This document shows, in pieces, positions 1-5,980 of a stretch of DNA of 7,101 bases. Position numbers and translations under genes: made by a program. The stretch is from CALJGI01 sp047618115 (GTDB lineage Bacteria > Pseudomonadota > Gammaproteobacteria > Pseudomonadales > Halieaceae). Position 1 is the stretch's first letter. The number at the start of each line of letters is the position of its first letter. The DNA lies in NCBI GenBank assembly GCA_047618115.1, contig JBLHKV010000210.1, positions 1-7,101 on the forward strand, written 5' to 3'. The notes under the pieces are model-generated. The model was not told the DNA's origin. It saw nothing but the letters and a program-made list of their open reading frames with translations, and did not search any database.

Positions 1-1
1 T

Positions 2-661
2 TGCGGCGACCTGGTGTATCCATTTGGCGACAGTCCAGCGTTTGTAGCTGCGCTAGAGGACGCCGCCGGAGAAATAGTGAATAGCGGAAAAATCCTGTTG
101 GGCCTGGGTGGCGATCACTTTGTCGCCCTACCCCTACTCAGAGCCCACAACCCAATCCACGGTCCGGTGGCACTGATTCATTTTGATGCGCATACAGACA
201 CTGATAACGACGGCGGTATTTACGACCACGGGGCCATGTTCCATCACGCCCGCATGGAGGGTTTGATTGCGGATGAAAACTCGGTACAGGTGGGCATTCG
301 AACCAGCTATCCCATTGACGACCACCCATTCACGGTGCTGGATGCAGACTGGGTCTGTGGACATACGCCCGCGGAGGTCGCCAGTCGAATCGCTGCGATC
401 GTGGGCGATCATCCGGCCTATATCAGCTTTGACATAGACTGCCTCGATCCTGCATATGCACCGGGGACTGGCACTCCGGTGGCCGGTGGCGTGACCACCA
501 ATGCGGCCCTACAAATTTTGCGGGGACTCGCCGGCTTGAATTTAATTGGTATGGATATTGTGGAAGTCAGCCCCGCCTATGATCAAGCCGAGGTAACGGC
601 GCTGGCTGCGGCAACACTGGCGCTGGAATTTATGTATGTGATCGCTTCGCAACGGCAATGA
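2..661 (+). CDS. speB: Agmatinase (agmatine ureohydrolase), 5' end cut by window edge
   Basis: Cytoplasmic ureohydrolase that splits agmatine into putrescine and urea in polyamine synthesis. The frame is open from the first bases (CGDLVYPFGD, like CGDLVYAFGD in E. coli SpeB), so the GTG at 14 is an internal Val and not a start. The visible part is 219 residues; against about 306 in E. coli SpeB, some 87 N-terminal residues lie outside the window. The binuclear manganese ligand motifs are all present: GGDHF (visible residues 37-41), DAHTD (62-66) and DIDCLDP (144-150). The YDHGAMF motif (74-80) and the GTGTPV loop (155-160) are typical of agmatinases rather than arginases. The C-terminal ITALAAATLALE-type helix is intact. 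The TGA stop overlaps the ATG of the next ORF (ATGA). No arginine decarboxylase gene is visible in the window. The family assignment is very firm. Confidence 0.96.
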   Translation, partial: CGDLVYPFGDSPAFVAALEDAAGEIVNSGKILLGLGGDHFVALPLLRAHNPIHGPVALIHFDAHTDTDNDGGIYDHGAMFHHARMEGLIADENSVQVGIRTSYPIDDHPFTVLDADWVCGHTPAEVASRIAAIVGDHPAYISFDIDCLDPAYAPGTGTPVAGGVTTNAALQILRGLAGLNLIGMDIVEVSPAYDQAEVTALAAATLALEFMYVIASQRQ

Positions 662-1155
662 TAGACAGCGTACAATCTGAAAATCTGGCTGAGCGTCCCT
701 CGACCTGCGCCAAGCAGATCAGAGAGGGGTTTTTCCGTCTCAAATTTCAGCCTGAACTCGAGAGGGGCTTCAAGGAGTACTTCCTCGACATCCACGTCAG
801 TCGAGTGCGCTTCACCCTTTCAGTTGCCGTGGTACTCACCTTGTTGTTCTCGCTCACGGACCACCTGCGCCTCCCTGCGGACATTGTCGCCCTAACCTAC
901 CCTGCACGGGTCGCACAGGTGTCAGGGCTGTTGTTGATATGGCTGGTAATACGCTACGAAATCCGCCAGTACCTGGCGGCGACCGTAACTTTGGTGTTAT
1001 TGATTTTTGGGGTTTCGATCCCGCTGATTCTTGGGCAGATCAACGTCGCCAACTCTCACTCCCCAATTCATGCGCTGACGCTGTATCAGGCCAAGGACGC
1101 AGGCCGCAACAGGGTTGTGCTGCAAAATTTTTCCCAGCAAAGGACCGCCCGATAG
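658..1155 (+). pseudogene. Internally deleted diguanylate cyclase: membrane N-terminus joined to the last residues of a GGDEF domain
   Basis: The ORF encodes 165 residues. Residues 25-50 (FFRLKFQPELE...) resemble the lead-in of multi-pass membrane diguanylate cyclases. They are followed by three hydrophobic segments at about 52-68, 82-99 and 105-126. The sequence then passes abruptly, near residues 132-141, into LYQAKDAGRNRV (142-153), the hallmark C-terminal end of a GGDEF domain. The catalytic GG(D/E)EF loop, the metal-binding Asp, the inhibitory RxxD site and the rest of the domain are absent. Proteins of this architecture usually have more membrane segments and a GGDEF domain of about 160 residues, so I infer an in-frame deletion of probably 200 or more codons with its junction near nucleotide 1050-1085. 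It cannot make cyclic di-GMP. The start ATG overlaps the speB stop, and the TAG stop shares a base with the next GTG, so the remnant may persist as a translational bridge. An assembly collapse is an alternative. Confidence 0.75.
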
Positions 1156-2198
1156 TGAGTAGTAACAACGCGTTATCAATCGATCCTGAGCTGGCTAGAT
1201 TCGCCAAGCTTGCGCTGGCCGGTATCCACCGCGAGTACCCGAATCACATTCAGCATCTTGTCGATGAATCGGGTCAAATGGCGGAGCCACACCAACTCCA
1301 TCCCGCCTTCTACGGATGTTTCGATTGGCACTCGGCGGTACACAGCCATTGGTTACTAGTTCGCTTACTACGCCTGCACACGGAGGGGCTCGACCGGGAG
1401 AAAGTCATCGCAGCGCTGAGTAAGAGCTTTACCGTGGAAAACCTGACCGGAGAATTTACATACTTTGCAGCGGTCGATCGAGCCAGCTACGAACGCCCCT
1501 ACGGGCGGGCCTGGTTTCTGCAGCTAACCGCGGAATTACGCATGTGGAAAGACCCACTAGCGAAGCGCTGGCTGAAAATACTGGAACCCTTGGAAGACCT
1601 TATACTGCAACAGCTTATCCCCTGGATTAAGTCTCAGCACTACCCAATACGCACCGGCCTGCACAACCAAACCGCCTTTGGTTTTACTCTGATGCTCGAC
1701 TGGGCGCGAGTCGCCAATCGAGAAGACATAGCCAAGGCGCTGTGTGAGACATCTCGGCGCTTTTTCGGCGCGGATTGTTCAGCGCCGCTGGCTTATGAGC
1801 CCTCGGGCACAGATTTCCTTTCACCAACCCTGATAGCGGCAGACTTGATGCAACGGGTCTTGACCGCGGGCGAGTTCACAACCTGGCTAGATGGCTATCT
1901 TCCCGACTTACCTCGCGATGACAATACGGTATGGCTGCAACCGGAACATGTCAGCGACATCAGCGATGCCCAGATGGTTCACCTGGATGGCCTCAACCTG
2001 AGCCGGGCATGGGCGCTGTTCAATATTGCCGACTCGCTGCCTGAGCAAGACGCCAGACGAGCCCCACTGAGAGCCACGGCCGAGGACCACGCCTGTGCAG
2101 GGTTGGCATCGGTAACAGGAGAACACTATGCCGGTGGGCACTGGTTGGCGAGTTTTGCTGTTTATCTGCTAACCCGGTCCAGCCCTACCAACTCATAG
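1155..2198 (+). CDS. DUF2891 family protein of unknown function
   Basis: A complete 347-residue protein that I recognise as DUF2891; no function is established that I can name. The GTG start at 1155 shares its G with the TAG stop of the preceding ORF. AAAGGA at 1139-1144 lies 10 bases upstream, and the family's usual opening (helix with LARFAKLALAGIHREYP at 13-29) begins soon after. The frame stays open back beyond 939, but that stretch overlaps the membrane ORF and does not look coding. Conserved-looking blocks, rich in His, Trp and aromatics, are HPAFYGCFDWHSAVHSHW (49-66), ERPYGRAWFLQL (113-124), GLHNQTAFGFTLMLDWAR (168-185), YEPSGTDFLSP (214-224), HLDGLNLSRAW (276-286) and YAGGHWLASFAVYL (325-338). 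No signal peptide or membrane helix is seen, so it is probably cytoplasmic. The repeated helix-plus-aromatic blocks could suggest an alpha/alpha toroid enzyme fold, but this is inference only. Its 3' end overlaps the convergent GNAT gene. Confidence 0.88.
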   Translation: MSSNNALSIDPELARFAKLALAGIHREYPNHIQHLVDESGQMAEPHQLHPAFYGCFDWHSAVHSHWLLVRLLRLHTEGLDREKVIAALSKSFTVENLTGEFTYFAAVDRASYERPYGRAWFLQLTAELRMWKDPLAKRWLKILEPLEDLILQQLIPWIKSQHYPIRTGLHNQTAFGFTLMLDWARVANREDIAKALCETSRRFFGADCSAPLAYEPSGTDFLSPTLIAADLMQRVLTAGEFTTWLDGYLPDLPRDDNTVWLQPEHVSDISDAQMVHLDGLNLSRAWALFNIADSLPEQDARRAPLRATAEDHACAGLASVTGEHYAGGHWLASFAVYLLTRSSPTNS

Positions 2199-2638
2199 CC
2201 CTCGGAGGACGTCCAGTGCCGGACCTCAACAAAGCCGAACCCGGCATAGAGTGCCAATGCTGGGGCGTTGGCCTGCGCGGTATCTACCCGCCACAACACA
2301 TCGCGGTTTTCGGATAGCAACTTTTCGAGCATGAAACTGGCAACACCGCGGCGCAGAAACCCATCGCCAACCACCAGTCGAGATAACTCCAGATAGGACT
2401 CGCCAACGATCACCTCGACGGCACCGCACAACTGGTCGGCGTGGCCGGCAGCATAGAACTGATGAGTGCTCGCCTGTACATCGAGAGACGTTTCTCGTAG
2501 CGGTGGAAAATCTGAAGCGCCGAGCAATGCCGCCTCGCGACCGTAGGCCTGTAGCGACAGCTTACTGATTTCTGTGGCGTGATCCGCAGCGCGCAAAGGC
2601 AGCCAGTCCAGCGTGAATTTCTCGTGAGCTGTACTCAT
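2162..2638 (-). CDS. GNAT family N-acetyltransferase
   Basis: A 158-residue protein with the layout of a GNAT acetyltransferase, which transfers acetyl from acetyl-CoA to an amine. Motif A is SRLVVGDGFLRRGVASFML (86-104), a beta strand followed by the R-R-G-V-A pyrophosphate-binding loop and helix. Motif B is the segment NAPALALYAGFGFVEV (124-139), with the typical LYxxxGF signature. The substrate cannot be told from sequence. I chose the ATG whose complement is at 2636-2638 (MSTAHEKF). An in-frame ATG at 2689 would add 17 residues but would lie inside the end of parE, and the added Arg/Gly-rich tail is unlike the family. Only 11 bases separate it from the parE stop, so it is probably cotranscribed with parE. 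Its last 37 bases overlap the 3' end of the convergent DUF2891 gene. It is unlikely to have a role in topoisomerase function. Confidence 0.88.
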   Translation of the reverse strand: MSTAHEKFTLDWLPLRAADHATEISKLSLQAYGREAALLGASDFPPLRETSLDVQASTHQFYAAGHADQLCGAVEVIVGESYLELSRLVVGDGFLRRGVASFMLEKLLSENRDVLWRVDTAQANAPALALYAGFGFVEVRHWTSSEGYELVGLDRVSR

Positions 2639-2649
2639 CCAGCCACAAC

Positions 2650-4536
2650 CTAAACCACCTCGGCGAGATCGCCCTTCTTCTCGAGCCACACCTTGCGATC
2701 GCCAGCCCGCTTTTTGGCGAGCAACATATCCATCATCTCATTGGTCTCGTCGCCGGCATCCAGTACCAGACGAACCAGACGGCGGGTATCCGGATCCATG
2801 GTAGTCTCGCGCAGTTGCAGTGGGTTCATCTCACCCAGACCTTTGAAGCGCTGAACATTAACTTTGCCGCGCTTCTTCTCCGCCTCGATACGGTCCAACA
2901 CACCCTGCTTTTCGCTTTCGTCCAAGGCGTAATACACCTCTTTGCCCACATCAATTCTATACAGCGGCGGCATCGCCACATGCACGTGACCGGCTATTAC
3001 CAATGGGCGGAAGTGGCGCAGGAACAGGGCACAAATCAAGGTCGCGATATGCAGGCCGTCCGAATCCGCATCGGCGAGGATACATACCTTGTGATAGCGC
3101 AGCCCGCTGAGGTCATCGCTGGCAGGATCTATACCCAATGCCACGGAGATATTGTGTACCTCCTGGGATGCCAAAATTTCTTGCGAGTCGACCTCCCATG
3201 TATTCAGAATTTTACCGCGAAGCGGCAGAATCGCCTGAAAGACCCTATCTCTTGCCTGCTTGGCTGAACCGCCAGCCGAGTCCCCCTCGACCAGAAACAA
3301 TTCGCCAGCAACTGGATCCTGACTTGAGCAATCCGCCAATTTTCCGGGCAGTGCCGGGCCGGCAGTCACTCTCTTCCGGGCAACTTTTTTAGAATTCCGC
3401 ACGCGGCTTTGTGCACTGTTGATACACATCTCGGCCAACTGCTCAGCCTCTTCTGTGTGCTGATTCAGCCAGAGACTGAAGCAGTCCTTGGCGACGCCAG
3501 AGATAAATGCCGCAGCTTGTCTCGACGAGAGTCGCTCCTTGGTCTGGCCTGAAAACTGAGGGTCCTCGAGCTTCGAGGACAAAACATAACTGCAGCGCTC
3601 CCAGATATCGTCCGGGGTCAACTTCAATCCCCTGGGCAGAAGACTGCGGATATCGCAAAACTCACGCATTGCCTCCAACAACCCAGTGCGCAGACCATTG
3701 ACGTGGGTACCACCCTGGGAGGTGGGGATCAGGTTCACGTAGCTCTCTGTGGTCAGCTCGCCGCCTTCAGGCAACCACTGCACGGCCCAGTCGACACCTT
3801 CGTTACTACCACTGAAGCTTCCCACAAAAGGTTCTGCCGGCAATACAGTCCAATCCGCCGTGGCGCCTCTGAGATAATCGGTGAGTCCGTCTTCGAAATA
3901 CCACTCATCCGCTTGTCCGCTCTTCTCGTCCTTGAAAGTAACCTTGAGCCTCGGGCAGAGCACCGCCTTGGCTCGAAGCACGTGGCGTAATCTCGACACG
4001 GAAAAATTTATCGAGTCAAAGTACTGTGGATCCGGCGTGAACAGAATACGAGTACCAGTATTGCGCTTACCGCAGCTGTCTATTACCACCAGTTCCGACG
4101 TCTTTTCACCGCCGCTGAAGTTCATCTGATGTACCTGGCCGTCCCGGCGGATGGTGACCTCCAACTGGCGCGACAGCGCGTTGACCACCGAAACGCCGAC
4201 GCCGTGAAGGCCCCCACTGAACTGATAATTCTTATTGGAGAACTTACCGCCCGAGTGCAGTGTACTCAGGATCACTTCCACCCCTGGCTTACCCTGCTCG
4301 AGGTGGATGTCTACAGGCATGCCGCGGCCATTGTCGACGACCGAGAGCGAACCATTTTTAAACAGCTGAACATTTATTTCGTCGCAGTGACCAGCCAGGG
4401 CCTCATCGATACTATTGTCGACCACCTCCTGGGCCAGGTGATTCGGGCGCGTTGTATCGGTATACATGCCCGGTCGTTTTCGAACAGGCTCAAGTCCAGT
4501 CAGGACTTCGATGGAATCGGCGTTGTAGTCGCTCAT
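2650..4536 (-). CDS. parE: DNA topoisomerase IV subunit B (ATPase subunit)
   Basis: ATPase subunit of topoisomerase IV, which with ParC decatenates daughter chromosomes and relaxes supercoils. The 628 residues match the full length of E. coli ParE (630) and align almost end to end, beginning YNADSIEVLTGLEPV. The GHKL ATPase domain shows the catalytic Glu37 in QEVVDNSIDEA, Asp68 in VVDNGRGMP (ATP contact) and the glycine-rich lid GGLHGVG (108-114). The transducer domain carries QTKERL (331-336) with the conserved Lys333. The TOPRIM domain has EGDSAGG (417-423) and DADSDG (489-494), which bind the metal ions for cleavage, plus PLRGKILN (438-445) and QRFKGLGEMNP (562-572). The short spacing inside the TOPRIM region and the absence of a GyrB-type insertion distinguish it from GyrB. 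The ATG has only a weak purine stretch upstream. parC is not adjacent; a GNAT gene follows 11 bases downstream. Confidence 0.97.
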   Translation of the reverse strand: MSDYNADSIEVLTGLEPVRKRPGMYTDTTRPNHLAQEVVDNSIDEALAGHCDEINVQLFKNGSLSVVDNGRGMPVDIHLEQGKPGVEVILSTLHSGGKFSNKNYQFSGGLHGVGVSVVNALSRQLEVTIRRDGQVHQMNFSGGEKTSELVVIDSCGKRNTGTRILFTPDPQYFDSINFSVSRLRHVLRAKAVLCPRLKVTFKDEKSGQADEWYFEDGLTDYLRGATADWTVLPAEPFVGSFSGSNEGVDWAVQWLPEGGELTTESYVNLIPTSQGGTHVNGLRTGLLEAMREFCDIRSLLPRGLKLTPDDIWERCSYVLSSKLEDPQFSGQTKERLSSRQAAAFISGVAKDCFSLWLNQHTEEAEQLAEMCINSAQSRVRNSKKVARKRVTAGPALPGKLADCSSQDPVAGELFLVEGDSAGGSAKQARDRVFQAILPLRGKILNTWEVDSQEILASQEVHNISVALGIDPASDDLSGLRYHKVCILADADSDGLHIATLICALFLRHFRPLVIAGHVHVAMPPLYRIDVGKEVYYALDESEKQGVLDRIEAEKKRGKVNVQRFKGLGEMNPLQLRETTMDPDTRRLVRLVLDAGDETNEMMDMLLAKKRAGDRKVWLEKKGDLAEVV

Positions 4537-4570
4537 TAGGTGTCTCTGGGGAACAGCAGGCTAGCCATGT

Positions 4571-4598
4571 ATTGTGGCCAAGTCTGGATAGAAATCAA
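4571..4598 (-). promoter_or_regulatory. Candidate sigma-70 promoter for parE-GNAT
   Basis: On the minus strand, TTGATT (4598-4593) and CACAAT (4576-4571) are separated by 16 bases. Each hexamer matches consensus at four of six positions. Transcription would start near 4564, giving a leader of about 28 bases before the parE ATG. The match is modest and was found by eye, so chance similarity is possible. Confidence 0.25.
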
Positions 4599-4765
4599 GA
4601 TAGAAGGTGCTTTCTCAGCAGAATGTTGCGTTTGAGATTCAACAAAGTTAGAGTCGTTGCGTCGTAAAGTTACAGGTAGACGAGCAGGTCGATTCGCTTT
4701 CCTAGTTGAACGTAGTTGGGCAAGTGATCTCCCTGTCCCCTTGTGGGATAGATTAAGGAGTTCTT

Positions 4766-4915
4766 GTGCGGTTAGACAGAGCGTTAACAGTTCTTCCCCG
4801 GCAGATTGCCCCGCGCAACCTGGCATCCCCTCTGTGCTTTTCAGCATTGCATCCATTCCAGATTATTTCTATACGAGAGCTGCACAGCTCGCCCCATTGT
4901 GGGGAGAACCGCTGA
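4766..4915 (+). CDS. Possible 49-residue leader ORF upstream of nuoA
   Basis: A GTG at 4766 is preceded by TAAGGAG (4754-4760), a near-perfect Shine-Dalgarno sequence, with 5 bases between. The frame runs 49 codons to TGA at 4913-4915, one base before the nuoA TTG at 4917. The predicted peptide starts MRLDRALTVLPRQ, is basic at its N-terminus, has no strong membrane segment and matches nothing I recognise. The stop position would suit translational coupling with nuoA, whose own ribosome binding site would lie inside this ORF. Against it, all three plus-strand frames are open across this stretch, so an ORF of this length is not surprising, and the candidate nuo promoter at 4847-4875 lies within it. 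It would need a promoter further upstream. Confidence 0.3.
   Translation: MRLDRALTVLPRQIAPRNLASPLCFSALHPFQIISIRELHSSPHCGENR
4847..4875 (+). promoter_or_regulatory. Candidate sigma-70 promoter for the nuo operon
   Basis: TTGCAT (4847-4852) and TATACG (4870-4875) are separated by 17 bases, the optimal spacing. The -10 hexamer matches consensus at four positions and the -35 at three (TTG). Transcription would begin near 4881-4883, leaving a leader of about 35 bases before the nuoA TTG start. The inverted repeat at 4877-4890 would then straddle the start site. Found by eye; modest match. Confidence 0.35.
4877..4890. repeat. Short inverted repeat near the proposed nuo transcription start
   Basis: GAGCTG and CAGCTC are perfect inverted 6-base arms separated by CA. 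The two-base gap is too short for a good RNA hairpin without opening the inner pairs, so a protein-binding site is the likelier meaning if it has one. No known operator consensus is recognised, and a 6-base dyad can occur by chance. Confidence 0.3.
4901..4907 (+). promoter_or_regulatory. Ribosome binding site fixing the nuoA TTG start
   Basis: GGGGAGA lies 9 bases before the TTG at 4917. It decides the start in favour of TTG over the in-frame GTG at 4899, which would place this site inside the coding sequence, and over the ATG at 4992, which would remove half of the first membrane helix. Confidence 0.65.
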
Positions 4916-4916
4916 G

Positions 4917-5315
4917 TTGAGCGACACCACCACAGCAGAACTTTTGCCCTTCATTGTCTATTTTGGGGCCGTCATACTGTTGGTCGCCACAATGCTGGGC
5001 CTGTCTTTTATTTTAGGCCAAAGACGCCAGTCCAAAGCGACCAACATGCCTTTTGAGTCCGGGGTCATCTCAGTTGGCAGTTCGCAGCTGCGACTGTCGG
5101 TCGACTTCTACCTCATCGCTATTTTCTTTGTTATTTTTGATCTTGAAACCGTTTTCATTTTCGCCTGGGCTATCGCATTTTTTGAGCTTGGCTGGGAAGG
5201 ATACTTTGCCATTTTGGCATTTATTCTGGTGCTGACCGTCGCCCTCATATACGAGTGGCGCTCTGGGGCGCTGGACTGGGGTGTCAAAACCCGAACTGGA
5301 TTGCGAGGGGCCTGA
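4917..5315 (+). CDS. nuoA: NADH-quinone oxidoreductase (complex I) subunit A, TTG start
   Basis: Small inner-membrane subunit of respiratory complex I, located at the junction between the membrane arm and the quinone-reducing peripheral arm. The product is 132 residues from the TTG start (E. coli NuoA is about 147). Three membrane helices are visible at about 12-34, 64-86 and 96-114. The cytoplasmic or periplasmic loop between helices 1 and 2 carries the hallmark MPFESGVISVGSSQLRLS (44-61). Helix 2 contains FVIFDLE (71-77), whose Asp75 and Glu77 correspond to functionally important acidic residues of E. coli NuoA. The end has the GALDW motif (117-121). The TTG start is supported by GGGGAGA at 4901-4907 and by a normal-looking MSDTTTAELLPF N-terminus; no ATG occupies a sensible position. 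It is the first gene of a nuoA-B-CD operon, with nuoB starting 4 bases after its stop. Confidence 0.94.
   Translation: MSDTTTAELLPFIVYFGAVILLVATMLGLSFILGQRRQSKATNMPFESGVISVGSSQLRLSVDFYLIAIFFVIFDLETVFIFAWAIAFFELGWEGYFAILAFILVLTVALIYEWRSGALDWGVKTRTGLRGA
5305..5310 (+). promoter_or_regulatory. Ribosome binding site fixing the nuoB GTG start
   Basis: GAGGGG at the 3' end of nuoA lies 9 bases before the GTG at 5320. It supports that codon over the upstream in-frame GTG at 5281, which has no comparable site and would overlap nuoA by 35 bases. Confidence 0.65.
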
Positions 5316-5319
5316 CGCC

Positions 5320-5970
5320 GTGGAGTGGAATCTAACCAGACCGGAGGACACGATTGCCAGCCAGGGCGGGCTTTCACCTGGCGGTGTATCAATTGAGGAG
5401 CAGGTCAAACGCAACGTTGCCTTTGCCCGCCTCGAAGACTTGATCGCCTGGGGTCGCGCTCACTCATTGTGGCCATTCAACTTTGGTTTGTCTTGTTGCT
5501 ATGTAGAGATGGCTACTTCATTCACCAGTCGTCACGACATTGCCCGCTTTGGCTCGGAGGTTATCCGCGCGACACCGCGACAGGCAGACCTGATGGTTAT
5601 CTCCGGTACGGTGTTTCGGAAAATGGCGCCGGTGGTGCAGCACTTGTACGAACAATTGCTGGAGCCCCGCTGGATAATTTCAATGGGGTCGTGCGCCAAC
5701 TCGGGCGGCATGTACGACATCTACAGCGTGGTCCAGGGGGTCGACAAGTTTATCCCGGTTGATGTCTATGTTCCGGGATGTCCGCCACGGCCAGAAGCGC
5801 TGATGCAGGGCTTGATAATGCTGCAGGAATCTATTGAGAAAGAACGCCGCCCACTCAGCTGGGTGGCGGGAGATCAAACGGTTGTTAAGCCAGACATGCC
5901 CAGCCAGCGGGACAAATTGAACGAAGAACGCAGCCGGGCCACCATCCTGCGCAGCCCGGACAGCGTATGA
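5320..5970 (+). CDS. nuoB: NADH-quinone oxidoreductase (complex I) subunit B, GTG start
   Basis: Peripheral-arm subunit that carries the terminal iron-sulfur cluster N2, which passes electrons to quinone at the NuoB-NuoD interface. With the GTG start at 5320 the product is 216 residues, close to E. coli NuoB (220), and opens MEWNLTR against MDYTLTR in E. coli. The four N2 ligands are present: the tandem Cys59-Cys60 in GLSCCYVEM, Cys125 in GSCANSGG and Cys154 in PGCPPRPEA. The segments WPFNFG (51-56), RFGSEVIRATPRQADLM (76-92) and DIYSVVQGVDKFIPVDVY (133-150) are typical. A Val98 stands where E. coli has a Cys in the GTCF motif, but that Cys is not a cluster ligand. A start at the in-frame GTG at 5281 would add 13 residues, but alignment and ribosome binding site argue against it. 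nuoCD begins 10 bases downstream. Confidence 0.97.
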   Translation: MEWNLTRPEDTIASQGGLSPGGVSIEEQVKRNVAFARLEDLIAWGRAHSLWPFNFGLSCCYVEMATSFTSRHDIARFGSEVIRATPRQADLMVISGTVFRKMAPVVQHLYEQLLEPRWIISMGSCANSGGMYDIYSVVQGVDKFIPVDVYVPGCPPRPEALMQGLIMLQESIEKERRPLSWVAGDQTVVKPDMPSQRDKLNEERSRATILRSPDSV

Positions 5971-5980
5971 GGCGAGAATA

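Larger units (their letters stand above)
4537..4916. other. Divergent intergenic region between parE and nuoA
   Basis: About 380 bases lie between the parE start on the minus strand and the nuoA start on the plus strand. The region should hold the promoters of both units. I find one weak sigma-70-like candidate in each direction, a 14-base inverted repeat and a possible short leader ORF (listed separately). Bases 4600-4750 show no tRNA, no clear hairpin with a T-tract and no recognisable coding sequence. The open frames there (for example the minus-strand frame across 4536-4856 and the plus-strand frame across 4657-4920) have no recognisable protein character. Confidence 0.8.

Noticed and set aside
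14..16. GTG at 14 as the start of agmatinase
   Set aside because: The frame is open upstream and reads CGDLVY, which matches the interior of E. coli SpeB, so the gene is truncated by the window edge and this codon is an internal Val.
939..1154. Upstream extension of the DUF2891 frame beginning at an ATG at 939
   Set aside because: It overlaps the membrane-helix region of the preceding ORF in another frame. The translated stretch has no DUF2891 character, and the GTG at 1155 has a ribosome binding site and begins just before the family's conserved opening.
2639..2689. GNAT gene starting at the ATG at 2689
   Set aside because: The extra 17 residues fall inside the 3' end of parE and are an Arg/Gly-rich stretch unlike GNAT N-termini. 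The ATG at 2638 gives a normal length.
4129..4539. 136-codon plus-strand ORF opposite the start of parE, and similar ORFs at 2815-3267 and 3703-3990
   Set aside because: They lie wholly antisense to the strongly conserved parE coding sequence, and their translations resemble no protein I know; they are shadow frames of parE.
4681..4760. Possible tRNA or structured RNA in the intergenic region
   Set aside because: I looked for a T-loop GGTTCRA pattern, an acceptor stem and a hairpin followed by T residues. Only short imperfect pairings such as CAAG/CTTG were found, which is not enough for an RNA gene or terminator.
4536..4856. 106-codon minus-strand ORF upstream of parE
   Set aside because: It has no recognisable motif and no good ribosome binding site. 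It lies where the parE promoter is expected, and its composition looks like chance coding in a region with many open frames.
4806..4916. nuoA starting at the ATG at 4806
   Set aside because: It would add 37 residues that do not resemble any NuoA N-terminus (rich in Cys, His, Pro) and would make the protein longer than the family norm. The TTG at 4917 with GGGGAGA upstream fits better.
5281..5319. nuoB starting at the GTG at 5281
   Set aside because: It would overlap nuoA by 35 bases, lacks a clear ribosome binding site and adds residues absent from E. coli NuoB. The GTG at 5320 aligns with the E. coli start.
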